A stretch of 64,000 nt of DNA from MAG-120531 sp038125995 (GCA_038125995.1 JAYPEX010000010.1:19434-83433); one strand, 5' to 3'. Positions 35,404-45,573 are shown, counted from the stretch's first letter. A program made the numbers and translations. The notes: generated by a model from the letters alone, not told the origin.

Positions 35404-37797
35404 ATGAGAAAACACATTGAAAAAGTAGCAGTTATCGGTTCTGGAATTATGGGTTCTGGTATCGCTGCTCACTTTGCAAATATTGGAGTCAAAGTGATGC
35501 TTCTGGATATTGTCATTCCTGAAGACAAAATGGATCCAAAATTAGCTTCAAAGTGCAAAAACAAGAGAAATTACCTCTCTGAAACAGCACTAATAAAGGC
35601 TCTTAGCCACAAACCTGCACCATTCTATCACAGCTCCTTTGCTGGACGAATCAGCACAGGTAATACTGAAGATGACATGTCTAAGATTGCTGACGTGGAC
35701 TGGATCATCGAGGTAGTTGTTGAACGTTTAGACATTAAAAAGCAGGTATATGAACAAGTTGAAAAATACCGTAAACAAGGCACCCTTGTAACCTCTAATA
35801 CCTCTGGGATCCCAATTCGATTTATGAGTGAAGGTAGAAGTGACGATTTTCAGAAGCACTTTTGCGGAACGCATTTCTTTAACCCTGCCCGTTATCTCAA
35901 ACTTTTTGAAATCATTCCTGGTCCAAAAACAGATTCCTCTGTGATTGACTTTTTAAATTCATATGGCGAAAAATTCCTTGGAAAAACCAGTGTCATTGCA
36001 AAAGACACTCCAGCTTTTATTGGGAATCGCATCGGAATTTTTGGAATACAATCGCTATTTCACTTAGTGAAGGAATTAGATATGACTGTTGAAGAAGTGG
36101 ATAAACTCACAGGACCTGTCATCGGTAGACCAAAATCAGCGACTTTTAGAACTGTTGATGTGGTTGGATTAGACACCCTTGTTCACGTTGCTAATGGAAT
36201 TGAAGAAAACTGTAAGGAAGATGAACGTTTAGAGCTTTTTAAAATTCCTGATTTTATAGCCCATATGCAGAAAGAGAATATGCTGGGATCTAAGACTGGA
36301 AAAGGATTTTATCAAAAAGTTAAAAACGAAAAGGGAGGTTCTGAAATTCAGACCTTAGATTTAAATACACTTGAATACCGAGTGAATAAAAGAGCAAAAT
36401 TTGCTACCCTAGAGCTTACCAAAACAATCGATGAGGTGATCGATCGTTTTTCGGTCCTTATTAAAGGTAAAGATAAGGCTGGTGAATTTTACAGAAAGTC
36501 ATTTGGTGCACTATTTGCTTATGTTTCCCATCGTATCCCTGAAATTGCCGATCACTGTTACCAGATCGACGATGCAATGAAGGCTGGATTTGGATGGCAA
36601 CACGGTCCTTTTCAGATATGGCAAGCCATTGGAATCAAAGAAGGTGTTGGTTTGGCTAATGCACAGGGATTAGAAGTGGCTGATTGGGTTGCAGAACTCG
36701 CTGAAAACAAACACACTTTTTACACTGTTAAGGAAGGTGCTAATTACTATTACAACACCAATTCAAAAGAACAGCTGAAGATTCCAGGACAGGAGTCCTT
36801 TATCATTTTAGATAATATTCGCGAACAATCCGCTGTTTACAAAAACTCTGGTGTGGTCGTAGAAGATTTAGGCGATGGTATTTTAAATGTAGAGTTTCGA
36901 TCCAAGATGAACACCCTTGGGGGTGATGTCATTCAAGGACTCAATAAAGCAATCGACATTGCTGAAAAAGACTTTAGAGGTCTAATCGTTGGAAACCAAG
37001 GCCCTAACTTTTCAGTGGGAGCCAATCTAGCGATGATATTTATGATGGCTGTCGAACAAGAATACGAAGAGCTCAACAATGCTATCAAAATGTTCCAAAA
37101 TACGGTGATGCGTATGCGTTACAGTTCCATCCCAACTATTTCTGCACCACATGGAATGACTTTTGGGGGCGGATGCGAACTCAGTTTACACGCTGATAAG
37201 ATTGTCGCTGCTGCAGAAACCTATATGGGGCTTGTTGAATTTGGAGTCGGAGTGATCCCAGGTGGTGCAGGTTCCAAAGAAATGACCCTCAGAGCTTCTG
37301 ACACCTATCAGAAAAACGATGTGGAACTCAACAGTCTAAGAGAGCACTTTTTAGCGATCGCTATGGCTAAGGTTTCTACCTCTGCCTATGAAGCTTATGA
37401 CAATTACTCCATGCAAAAGGGAAAAGATGTGGTAGTCGTCAATAAGGACCGTCAATTAGCCGTTGCCAAGGCACATGCGATGCTCATGGCTGATGCAGGT
37501 TATACCAAACCGATTGAAAGAACCGATATCAAAGTACTCGGAAAACAAGCTTTGGGAATGTTTATGGTGGGAACCGATTCCATGCTTGCAGGTAATTATA
37601 TCTCGGAGCACGATAAGAAAATCGCAAACAAATTAGCCTATGTCATGGCTGGAGGTGATCTCTCTGAGGCAACACTAGTATCAGAGCGATACTTATTGGA
37701 CTTAGAACGAGAAGCGTTCCTTTCTCTCTGTAGTGAACGAAAAACACTTGAGCGCATCCAACATATGTTAAAAACTGGTAAACCCTTAAGAAATTAA
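35404..37797 (+). CDS. fadN: 3-hydroxyacyl-CoA dehydrogenase/enoyl-CoA hydratase
   Basis: A 797-residue bifunctional beta-oxidation enzyme with the dehydrogenase first. The NAD-binding motif V-I-G-S-G-I-M-G-S-G is at about residue 11 and the F-F-N-P-A-R-Y dehydrogenase segment at about 156. A crotonase domain lies in the C-terminal half, with S-V-G-A-N-L at about 538 and F-G-G-G-C-E-L at about 583. This order is that of Bacillus FadN and is opposite to E. coli FadB. The ATG at 35404 follows the marR stop by one base; an in-frame TTG upstream is less likely. It is followed by thiolase and acyl-CoA dehydrogenase genes in the same order as Bacillus fadNAE. Confidence 0.94.
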   Translation: MRKHIEKVAVIGSGIMGSGIAAHFANIGVKVMLLDIVIPEDKMDPKLASKCKNKRNYLSETALIKALSHKPAPFYHSSFAGRISTGNTEDDMSKIADVDWIIEVVVERLDIKKQVYEQVEKYRKQGTLVTSNTSGIPIRFMSEGRSDDFQKHFCGTHFFNPARYLKLFEIIPGPKTDSSVIDFLNSYGEKFLGKTSVIAKDTPAFIGNRIGIFGIQSLFHLVKELDMTVEEVDKLTGPVIGRPKSATFRTVDVVGLDTLVHVANGIEENCKEDERLELFKIPDFIAHMQKENMLGSKTGKGFYQKVKNEKGGSEIQTLDLNTLEYRVNKRAKFATLELTKTIDEVIDRFSVLIKGKDKAGEFYRKSFGALFAYVSHRIPEIADHCYQIDDAMKAGFGWQHGPFQIWQAIGIKEGVGLANAQGLEVADWVAELAENKHTFYTVKEGANYYYNTNSKEQLKIPGQESFIILDNIREQSAVYKNSGVVVEDLGDGILNVEFRSKMNTLGGDVIQGLNKAIDIAEKDFRGLIVGNQGPNFSVGANLAMIFMMAVEQEYEELNNAIKMFQNTVMRMRYSSIPTISAPHGMTFGGGCELSLHADKIVAAAETYMGLVEFGVGVIPGGAGSKEMTLRASDTYQKNDVELNSLREHFLAIAMAKVSTSAYEAYDNYSMQKGKDVVVVNKDRQLAVAKAHAMLMADAGYTKPIERTDIKVLGKQALGMFMVGTDSMLAGNYISEHDKKIANKLAYVMAGGDLSEATLVSERYLLDLEREAFLSLCSERKTLERIQHMLKTGKPLRN

Positions 37798-37801
37798 ACA
37801 A

Positions 37802-38992
37802 ATGAAAACTGCCTATATTGTCAAAGCCTATCGCACTGCTGTTGGAAAAGCTCCAAAAGGAGTCTTCCGTTTTAAAAGACCGGATGAATTGGCTGCTGAA
37901 ACTATTCAATACCTCTTAGAACAACTTCCAGAACTCGACAAAAAAAGAATCGATGATGTGATTGTTGGTAATGCCATGCCTGAAGCTGAACAAGGGCTCA
38001 ATGTGGGAAGGTTTATTTCGCTAATGGGGCTCGATGTTGTCGATGTACCTGGAATGACTGTCAATCGATACTGTGCCTCAGGGCTTGAAACCATAGCAAT
38101 TGCTACTGCCAAAATACAATCGGGAATGGCGGACTGTATTATTGCAGGAGGAGCTGAAAGCATGAGTTATATTCCAATGGGAGGTTACAAACCTACTCCT
38201 AGTTATGAACTCGCCAAGAAAGGATTAGAGGATTACTATTGGGGAATGGGACTTACAGCTGAAGCTGTTGCACGTCAGTATGAAGTAAGCCGAGAAGAAC
38301 AAGATCAATTCTCCTATCAATCCCATCAAAAAGCAATTGCTGCTCAAGAAGCTGAAAAATTTAAGGATCAAATTGTCCCGATTACAATCGAGCAGATCTA
38401 TGTGGACTCCAATGGAAAGAAAGCGTCCAAAACCTACACGGTTGACCGTGATGAAGGGCCACGAAAAGACACTTCGATAGAAGCACTTTCTAAATTAAGA
38501 CCCGTATTTGATGCTAGAGGTGGTGTTACTGCTGGTAACTCCTCTCAAATGAGTGATGGTGCTGCCTTTGTAATGGTAATGAGTGAAGATTTAGTCAAAG
38601 AACTCAATTTAGAACCCATTGCACGACTGGCATCCTATGCAGCAGCAGGAGTTCCTCCTAGAATCATGGGAATTGGACCCGTGGAAGCGATTCCTAAAGC
38701 CTTAAAATTAGCAGGTTTACAACAAGAGCAAATTGAACTTATAGAACTCAATGAAGCCTTTGCTTCACAGTCACTAGCCGTTATAAAAACCCTAGGGCTC
38801 AATCCCGAGATCGTCAATGTAAACGGTGGAGCTATCGCACTCGGACATCCCTTGGGATGCACAGGAGCGAAACTCACAACCCAACTCATTTCTGAAATGA
38901 GATCTAGAAACTTAAAAGGCAAGCACGGAATCGTTACGATGTGTGTAGGAACAGGTCAAGGTGCTGCTGGAATTTTTGAATTTTTACAATAA
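37802..38992 (+). CDS. fadA: Acetyl-CoA C-acyltransferase (3-ketoacyl-CoA thiolase)
   Basis: A 396-residue thiolase. The nucleophilic cysteine is in N-R-Y-C-A-S-G at about residue 85, the histidine in G-G-A-I-A-L-G-H-P at about 350 and the second cysteine in T-M-C-V-G-T-G-Q-G near residue 380. All three catalytic elements are intact. It carries out the last step of the beta-oxidation cycle, releasing acetyl-CoA. It starts 4 bases after fadN and 11 bases before fadE, so it is in the same operon. Confidence 0.95.
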   Translation: MKTAYIVKAYRTAVGKAPKGVFRFKRPDELAAETIQYLLEQLPELDKKRIDDVIVGNAMPEAEQGLNVGRFISLMGLDVVDVPGMTVNRYCASGLETIAIATAKIQSGMADCIIAGGAESMSYIPMGGYKPTPSYELAKKGLEDYYWGMGLTAEAVARQYEVSREEQDQFSYQSHQKAIAAQEAEKFKDQIVPITIEQIYVDSNGKKASKTYTVDRDEGPRKDTSIEALSKLRPVFDARGGVTAGNSSQMSDGAAFVMVMSEDLVKELNLEPIARLASYAAAGVPPRIMGIGPVEAIPKALKLAGLQQEQIELIELNEAFASQSLAVIKTLGLNPEIVNVNGGAIALGHPLGCTGAKLTTQLISEMRSRNLKGKHGIVTMCVGTGQGAAGIFEFLQ

Positions 38993-39003
38993 ACACTGAG
39001 CAT

Positions 39004-40815
39004 ATGGAAACTCAAGAAAAAAATGAATTATTAAGAGGTGGACATTTTATTGTGAAAGAAACCTCATGCGATGATGTTTTTACTTTGGAGGATCTCTCTG
39101 AAGAACAAAAGATGATGCGCGATAGCACGAAGGAATTCGTAGACCGCGAACTTTGGGCTAATTGGGAACGCTTTGAGAAAAAAGATTATGAGTTCACTTT
39201 TCAGTGCATGAAAAAAGCTGGTGAACTAGGACTCCTATCCATCGCTGTACCAGAAGCCTATGGTGGAATGGGAATGGGATTTGTATCTACCATGCTCGTC
39301 TGTGATTATATCTCTGGAGTAACAGGATCCTTTAGTACTGCTTTTGGGGCACATACAGGGATTGGAACCCTACCAATCACACTCTATGGAACTGAAGAAC
39401 AAAAACAAAAATACGTTCCCAAACTCGCCAGTGGTGAGTGGTTCGGTGCCTATTGTTTAACTGAGCCTACAGCGGGGTCTGATGCGAACTCAGGTAAGAC
39501 GAAAGCAGTTCTCAGCGACGATGGTAACCACTATTTAATCACAGGTCAAAAAATGTGGATCTCCAATGCGGGATTCTGTAATCTATTTATCGTCTTTGCT
39601 CGAATTGAAGACGACAAATACATCACTGGTTTTATTGTAGAAAACGATCCCAACAACGGCATCAGCATGGGAGAGGAAGAACACAAAATGGGAATTCACT
39701 CCTCTTCTACTCGTCAGGTATTCTTTGACAACACCAAAGTTCCTGTAGAAAATATGCTCTCAGAAAGAGGCAATGGTTTTAAAATAGCCATGAATGCCCT
39801 TAATGTTGGTCGTATTAAACTTGCTGGTGCTTGTATCGAAGCACAGCGAAGAATCACCAATCTCTCGACTTCCTATGCTAAAGAGCGCTTACAATTTAAA
39901 ATTCCAATTGGAGACTTTGGTGCTATTAAAGCCAAGCTTGCTCAAATGGCCACCAATACCTATGTAGGAGAATCTGCAGTCTATAGAGCCTCAAAGAACA
40001 TTGAAGATCGTATAGCCCTAAGAGAAGCTGCAGGTAATTCACATCAAGAAGCAGAACTCAAAGGAGTTGAAGAATACGCTATTGAAGCATCCATCTTAAA
40101 GATTGCACTATCTGAAGACGCTCAGCAAACAGCTGACGAAGGGGTACAGCTCTACGGTGGAATGGGATTTAGTGCCGATGCTCCGATGGAATCTGCCTAT
40201 AGAGATGCGCGTATCGCAAGAATTTACGAGGGAACCAATGAAATCAACCGTATGCTCATCGTAGGTATGTTGCTCAAAAAAGCGATGAAAGGCCATGTAG
40301 ATCTTCTAGGTCCAGCTACTGCTGTGGGCGAAGAACTACTCGGTATTCCTGATTTTGACACTCCAGATTACTCAGTGCTCTTTGCTCAGGAAAAAGACAT
40401 GATTAAAAAACTCAAAAAGGCCTTTTTAATGGTTGCTGGAAAAGCTGTTGAAACTTTTGGAATGGAACTCGAAAAACACCAACAACTACTCTTAGCTGCT
40501 TCTGATATGCTCATTGAGATCTATATGGCAGAATCAGCCATCCTTAGAACTGAGAAAAACGCCAAACGATTTGGAGAAGACAGTCAAAAGGCTGAGATTG
40601 CTATGTCGAAACTCTACCTCTACCAAGCTGTTGAAATAGCTGCATCCAAGGGAAAAGAAGCAATCATCTCTTTTGCTGATGGAGATATGCAGCGAATGTT
40701 ACTGATGGGACTTAGACGCTTTACCAAATACGCGAATTACCCCAATGTCATCGAACTTAAGAATTTAATTGCTGACGAAATTAAAGCCAAAGACGGCTAT
40801 ACTTTTGATCAATAG
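39004..40815 (+). CDS. fadE: Acyl-CoA dehydrogenase
   Basis: A 603-residue FAD enzyme that introduces the first double bond in beta-oxidation. The core contains Y-C-L-T-E-P-T-A-G-S-D-A, W-I-S-N-A-G for flavin contact and the Y-E-G-T-N-E-I-N-R segment with the usual catalytic glutamate at about residue 413. It has about 180 extra C-terminal residues compared with short-chain enzymes, as in Bacillus FadE and mammalian VLCAD-type proteins, which act on longer chains. It is the last gene of the marR-fadN-fadA-fadE operon and is followed by a terminator. Confidence 0.93.
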   Translation: METQEKNELLRGGHFIVKETSCDDVFTLEDLSEEQKMMRDSTKEFVDRELWANWERFEKKDYEFTFQCMKKAGELGLLSIAVPEAYGGMGMGFVSTMLVCDYISGVTGSFSTAFGAHTGIGTLPITLYGTEEQKQKYVPKLASGEWFGAYCLTEPTAGSDANSGKTKAVLSDDGNHYLITGQKMWISNAGFCNLFIVFARIEDDKYITGFIVENDPNNGISMGEEEHKMGIHSSSTRQVFFDNTKVPVENMLSERGNGFKIAMNALNVGRIKLAGACIEAQRRITNLSTSYAKERLQFKIPIGDFGAIKAKLAQMATNTYVGESAVYRASKNIEDRIALREAAGNSHQEAELKGVEEYAIEASILKIALSEDAQQTADEGVQLYGGMGFSADAPMESAYRDARIARIYEGTNEINRMLIVGMLLKKAMKGHVDLLGPATAVGEELLGIPDFDTPDYSVLFAQEKDMIKKLKKAFLMVAGKAVETFGMELEKHQQLLLAASDMLIEIYMAESAILRTEKNAKRFGEDSQKAEIAMSKLYLYQAVEIAASKGKEAIISFADGDMQRMLLMGLRRFTKYANYPNVIELKNLIADEIKAKDGYTFDQ

Positions 40816-40837
40816 TTGAAATTTAATTTAGTAGGTA

Positions 40838-40865
40838 AAAGCTATCCGTTGGATAGCTTTTTTTA
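40838..40865 (+). terminator. Terminator of the beta-oxidation operon
   Basis: AAAGCTATCC (40838-40847) pairs with GGATAGCTTT (40851-40860) around GTT, followed by a T run. It lies 22 bases after the fadE stop. Confidence 0.9.
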
Positions 40866-40894
40866 TTTAAATTGCTAGTGCTAAATACCCTTCA

Positions 40895-42465
40895 ATGAAC
40901 GCATCAAAACTCTCTAAGGTATACAACGCTGAGGACTTTAAAAAACAAGCGAATTCAACAGTAGAATTACTGTCTAATCATTTGAAAAATACCATTAGTG
41001 GTCAAGGGAAAGCGATTCCCTACAAGGATGCCGAAACTGAATATCAATTCTGGAATGACTTTGAATTTACTTCAGCTGAAAATTTTTTTGAAAACGTTCT
41101 AGATCGATCGGTACGCACCCATCACAAAAAATATATGGGGCACCAAGTGGGAGCAACTGCTCCACTGAGCGCTATTGCAGGACTCGTAAGTTCCTTTTTA
41201 AACAATGGATCAGCAGTCTATGAAATGGGGATGGCCAACAACGCTATTGAACGTATTGTTTGTGAATTGCTTTCTGACAAAGTTGGTTATGACAAAAACT
41301 CAAGAGGCTTTTTGACCTCTGGTGGATCCTTGGGGAATTTAACAGCCCTTTTAGCCGCTAAGGCAGCCTACTTGAACCGTCATCCAAATGCCAAACGACT
41401 GGGTATCATGGTGGGTGAACAAGCGCATTATTCAATTGAGCGCACCGCTAGAATCATGGNNNNNNNNNNNNNNNNNNNNNNNNNNNNNNNNNNNNNNNNN
41501 NNNNNNNNNNNNNNNNNNNNNNNNNNNNNNNNNNNNNNNNNNNNNNNNNNNNNNNNNNNATCATGGTGGGTGAACAAGCGCATTATTCAATTGAGCGCAC
41601 CGCTAGAATCATGGGATTAGATGCTGAAGGACTCATCTTACTTCCTTCAAAAGAAGATTTTACCATTGATGAACATCTAGTCGAAAAAAACTATCAAAGC
41701 GCATTGGAACAAGGAATTGAAGTAATCGCCTTTGTAGGAAATGCTCCCTCAACTGCTACTGGTAAAATTGATGACCTAAATTTTATTGCTGAATTTTGTC
41801 AAAAACATTCCATCTGGTATCACATCGATGCAGCTCACGGTGGAGCCGCTATTTTTTCCACTAAATACAAAGGAGATTTAACAGGAATCAAAAAAGCCGA
41901 TTCCGTTGTAATCGATGGACATAAAATGATGATGTTACCCGCTATTACCACGGCTGTACTCTTTAAAAATGGAACTGATTCCTATAACACCTTTAAACAA
42001 AAGGCAGATTACCTACTTACAGCAACCGAAGAAGAAGACTGGAGTAATTTGGCCAAACGAACCTTTGAGTGCACCAAAAACATGATGGCTATTGAGTGGT
42101 ATGTAATGATTAAAGCCTATTCCGAAGATGTATTTGATGAATTTGTAACCAAAATGTATGACAATTGCAGAATATTGGCTGATAAAATCAAACAACATCC
42201 CAATCTTGAATTAGCAGTTGATCCAGACACCAATATTCTCTGCTTTAGATATGTCGATTCCTCCAATACAGATCAAGAGCTCAATCAGATCAACAAAGAA
42301 ATTAGACAAACACTTCTAGAAGAAGGTGAGTTTTACATTCTACAAACCACCCTCAACGAAAAAGTCTATATTCGACTCAATACGATGAATGCATTCACCG
42401 AAGAGGAGGATTACGACTTGGTTTTAAAAAAAATAATCGATTTGGCGGATTCAAGCACATTGTAA
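40895..42465 (+). CDS. PLP-dependent decarboxylase, group II family (split by a false gap)
   Basis: With the false gap (41405-41614) collapsed, the frame encodes 471 residues. Group II decarboxylase marks are T-S-G-G-S-L-G-N-L-T-A-L at about residue 149, the cofactor-stacking H-I-D-A-A-H-G-G at about 257 and the PLP-lysine in V-I-D-G-H-K-M-M at about 289. The family includes aromatic amino acid, glutamate and diaminobutyrate decarboxylases; the real substrate cannot be told. The terminator just upstream separates it from the beta-oxidation operon, so it has its own transcript. Confidence 0.9.
41405..41614. other. False assembly gap: identical 55-base copies around 100 N
   Basis: Bases 41405-41459 and 41560-41614 are identical, with 100 N between them. 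Collapsing leaves a decarboxylase frame of 1416 bases, divisible by three. The copies are a contig overlap and not a repeat. Confidence 0.95.
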
Positions 42466-42485
42466 AAGCCAATAAAGTTTCAAAA

Positions 42486-42519
42486 TTGATGATCCTTTAA
42501 GTCTAAAGTGTTATTTTTA
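42486..42519 (+). promoter_or_regulatory. Promoter of the exported-peptidase operon
   Basis: TTG (42486-42488), a 23-base spacer and TATTTTTA (42512-42519), one base from consensus. It would give a leader of about 97 bases before the M28 peptidase gene. Confidence 0.5.
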
Positions 42520-42540
42520 TGACAAACTAAACCCTGTGAA

Positions 42541-42612
42541 ATGAGAATATTTATTCTTATACCTATTGGAATTATTGATTGCGAAATGCATTTGACCGAT
42601 AAAAAACAGTAA
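42541..42612 (+). CDS. Possible 23-residue leader peptide
   Basis: A short frame with ATG and TAA encodes a hydrophobic start (R-I-F-I-L-I-P-I-G-I-I-D) and a polar end. It lies between the predicted promoter and the M28 gene, starting about 22 bases after the -7 element and ending 10 bases before the next ATG. No family is recognised and a chance frame of this length is quite possible. Confidence 0.2.
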   Translation: MRIFILIPIGIIDCEMHLTDKKQ

Positions 42613-42622
42613 ATTCAAACAA

Positions 42623-43951
42623 ATGAAACCCTTTATTTTCTTTATAGCGTTTTTAGTTACAGCCTTTTCTTATGCTCAAACCGATTCTAGAATTTACGAC
42701 ATCATCAATGATGTATCACCTGATCGTATAAAATCTACTGTAAAAACTTTAGTTGATTTTGGAACCAGACACACCTTATCTGATACCATCTCAACAAAGC
42801 GAGGAATAGGTGCTGCTCGTCGTTGGATCAAAGCAGAATTCAATAGAATTTCTAAAGATTGTAATAACTGTTTAGAGGTTTTTGAGCAACACAACTTTAC
42901 GCCTAAAGGTGATGGAGCAAGAATTGTTAAAGATGTTGATATTGTCAATATTGTAGCTATTAAAAGAGGAACCAAATATCCCAATCGCTTTGTGATTATG
43001 AGTGGTGATATTGACTCAAGAGTCAGTGATCCAACTGATTACACATCTGATTCACCTGGAGCTAATGACAATGCATCGGGTATGGCTGGTACCATTGAAG
43101 CCGCGCGAGTACTCTCTAAATACAGTTTTGAAAACTCCATTATTTTTGTGGGACTTTCTGGCGAAGAACAAGGGCTTTATGGAGGAAAAGGTCTTGCAGC
43201 CTATGCCAAAGAAAAAGGATGGGATATCATCGGCATTCTCAACAATGATATGATTGGAAACATCAAAGGAGTCGATGGAACAATCAGTAATGTTGATTTT
43301 AGAATCTTTTCTGAACCTGTACCTCCTACTGAATCCGAACAAGCTCGAAAATCAAGACGATTTTACGGAGGAGAAGTCGATGGGATATCCAGACAATTAG
43401 CTCGTTATGTGCATCACAACGTCAAAACTTATATGCCGAGTATGAATCCCATGATGATCTATCGCTTGGATCGCTTTGGACGTGGTGGTCACCATAGACC
43501 ATTTAACGATGCTGGTTTTGCGGGTATTCGTATCATGGAAGCGCATGAAAATTACACCCAACAACACCAAGATATTAGAACAGAAAATGGAATTAATTAC
43601 GGAGATACTTTTGAGCATGTCAACTTTGACTATGCTGCTAAGCTCACAGCCGTAAATGCTATAAACTTAGCCTCTTTGGCATGGGCTCCTCCTGCTCCAA
43701 CAACAGTTGGTATCGGGGGAATTGTAGAAGCTAACGCTCGATTGGAGTGGAGTGAAGTTTCTGGTGCTAAGGGTTATAAAGTCTATTGGAGAGACACCAC
43801 CTCTCCTACATGGGATCATTCTATTTATGTAGAAGACACCAAACACACCTTAAAAGGTATTGTAATCGATAATTATTTCTTCGGAGTAGCAGCTGTAGGA
43901 ACTGATGGACATGAGAGTCCAGTAGTATTCCCAAATAAAATTATCAGATAA
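42623..43951 (+). CDS. M28-family zinc metallopeptidase with Fn3-like domain
   Basis: A 442-residue exported peptidase. The signal peptide ends with S-Y-A-Q at about residue 20. The M28 metal ligands are in S-P-G-A-N-D-N-A-S-G (aspartate, about residue 148), L-S-G-E-E-Q-G (catalytic and bridging glutamates, about 181), N-N-D-M-I-G (about 207) and a histidine in M-E-A-H-E-N-Y (about 309). The last 85 residues look like a fibronectin type III domain (A-R-L-E-W-S-E-V-S-G-A). It probably acts as an aminopeptidase outside the inner membrane. It is the first gene of a tightly packed operon and shares one base with the M1 peptidase gene. Confidence 0.93.
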   Translation: MKPFIFFIAFLVTAFSYAQTDSRIYDIINDVSPDRIKSTVKTLVDFGTRHTLSDTISTKRGIGAARRWIKAEFNRISKDCNNCLEVFEQHNFTPKGDGARIVKDVDIVNIVAIKRGTKYPNRFVIMSGDIDSRVSDPTDYTSDSPGANDNASGMAGTIEAARVLSKYSFENSIIFVGLSGEEQGLYGGKGLAAYAKEKGWDIIGILNNDMIGNIKGVDGTISNVDFRIFSEPVPPTESEQARKSRRFYGGEVDGISRQLARYVHHNVKTYMPSMNPMMIYRLDRFGRGGHHRPFNDAGFAGIRIMEAHENYTQQHQDIRTENGINYGDTFEHVNFDYAAKLTAVNAINLASLAWAPPAPTTVGIGGIVEANARLEWSEVSGAKGYKVYWRDTTSPTWDHSIYVEDTKHTLKGIVIDNYFFGVAAVGTDGHESPVVFPNKIIR

Positions 43952-45573
43952 TGAAACTATTGATCATTTTAGTTCTGAGCATGTTGAGCCTATTTGGAAC
44001 TGCTCAGACCTTTACCCATCAAGATTCAATTAGAGGAAGTATTACTCCAGAGCGCAGTTGGTGGGATTTAAATGACTATGATTTAAAAGTTAAGGTCAAC
44101 CCAGATCAAAAATACATTCAAGGAAGCAATACCATTTCCTATACTGTTGTATCAAAGCATCAACGGATGCAAATTGATTTACAGGAACCGATGAAAATTG
44201 ATTCTGTTTTAAGTAGTGGCAAACAACTTTCTATAGAACATGATGAAAATGCGCATTATATCAGTCTAGAAGAAGAACAATTAATCGGTGCTCAAAATTC
44301 AATAACTGTTTACTTTTCTGGAAATCCTAAAATTGCTGTTAGAGCACCTTGGGATGGAGGGTTTTCATGGAGTGAGGACTCTAATGGAAACTCGTTTATT
44401 GCGACTTCTTGTCAAGGCTTAGGAGCTTCTGTATGGTGGCCCTGTAAAGATCATATGTACGATGAGGCTGAACATATGACCATCAGTGTCACAACCCCTA
44501 GTCATTTGATGGATGTCTCCAATGGACAGCTCATCCATACTGAAGAAAATGCTGATTGGTCAACCTATACTTGGGAAGTCAAAAATCCCATCAATAATTA
44601 TGGAGTCAACATCAATATCGGAGACTACACTCATTTTGGAGAAACCTATGAAGGAGAAAAAGGACCTTTAAAAGTAGATTACTTTGTACTGAAAGAAGAT
44701 TTTGAAAAGGCAAAAAAACAATTTGCACAAACCCGTTTGATGCTTGAAGCATTTGAACATTGGTTCGGACCCTACCCTTTTTACGAAGACGGTTTTAAAT
44801 TAGTTCAGGTCCCTTATTTAGGAATGGAACACCAGAGTTCTGTTACCTATGGAAACAAGTTTGAAAATGGATATCTAGGTTCTGATTTATCAGGAACTGG
44901 ATGGGGGTTAAAATTTGATTTTATCATCATTCACGAAGCTGGTCACGAGTGGTTTGCCAACAATATCACATATAAAGACGCTGCTGACATGTGGATTCAT
45001 GAAGGTTTTACAGCCTATAGTGAAAACCTTTATCTCGATTACCACTTTTCAAAAGAAGCGGCAAGAGCATACGTGATTGGAACTCGAAAGCGTATTCAAA
45101 ATGACATACCAATCATCGGGACCTACGATGTCAATTCTGAAGGTTCTGGAGACATGTATTACAAAGGAGCAAACATACTTCATATGATACGAACGATGAT
45201 TGGCAATGACGATCAATGGAGATCGATCCTTAAAGGCTTAAACAAAGTATTTTACCATCAGACCGTCACAACTTCACAAATAGAGTCCTATATCAGTAAG
45301 CATTCTGGAATTGATTTGAGCTCATTTTTTGATCAATACCTCAGAACCGTTCAAATACCTGAATTAGAACTCAAACAAGAAAAGAAAACCCTGTATTATC
45401 GATTTAACAATGTAATCGATCAATTTCAAATGCCTTTTGATCTTGAAATCGATGGTAAACTTTTCAGATTAGAAGGTTCTGTGAATTGGAAACAACTTCC
45501 AACAAATTCAAAAAAAGCAACAGTGAATGCTGTTAAAGATTACTATATCACCCTGAAAAACGAAAATCAATGA
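43951..45573 (+). CDS. M1-family metallopeptidase, exported
   Basis: A 540-residue gluzincin with a signal peptide (cleavage near G-T-A-Q, residue 18). The zinc site H-E-A-G-H is at about residue 329, with the third ligand glutamate 18 residues later in W-I-H-E-G-F-T. The substrate-binding G-M-E-H-Q (a variant of G-x-M-E-N) is at about residue 291. It is much shorter than PepN-type enzymes (about 870 residues) and lacks their long helical C-terminal domain. It is coupled to both neighbours by a one-base overlap before and a four-base overlap after, which points to a joint role in peptide degradation in the envelope. Confidence 0.93.
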   Translation: MKLLIILVLSMLSLFGTAQTFTHQDSIRGSITPERSWWDLNDYDLKVKVNPDQKYIQGSNTISYTVVSKHQRMQIDLQEPMKIDSVLSSGKQLSIEHDENAHYISLEEEQLIGAQNSITVYFSGNPKIAVRAPWDGGFSWSEDSNGNSFIATSCQGLGASVWWPCKDHMYDEAEHMTISVTTPSHLMDVSNGQLIHTEENADWSTYTWEVKNPINNYGVNINIGDYTHFGETYEGEKGPLKVDYFVLKEDFEKAKKQFAQTRLMLEAFEHWFGPYPFYEDGFKLVQVPYLGMEHQSSVTYGNKFENGYLGSDLSGTGWGLKFDFIIIHEAGHEWFANNITYKDAADMWIHEGFTAYSENLYLDYHFSKEAARAYVIGTRKRIQNDIPIIGTYDVNSEGSGDMYYKGANILHMIRTMIGNDDQWRSILKGLNKVFYHQTVTTSQIESYISKHSGIDLSSFFDQYLRTVQIPELELKQEKKTLYYRFNNVIDQFQMPFDLEIDGKLFRLEGSVNWKQLPTNSKKATVNAVKDYYITLKNENQ

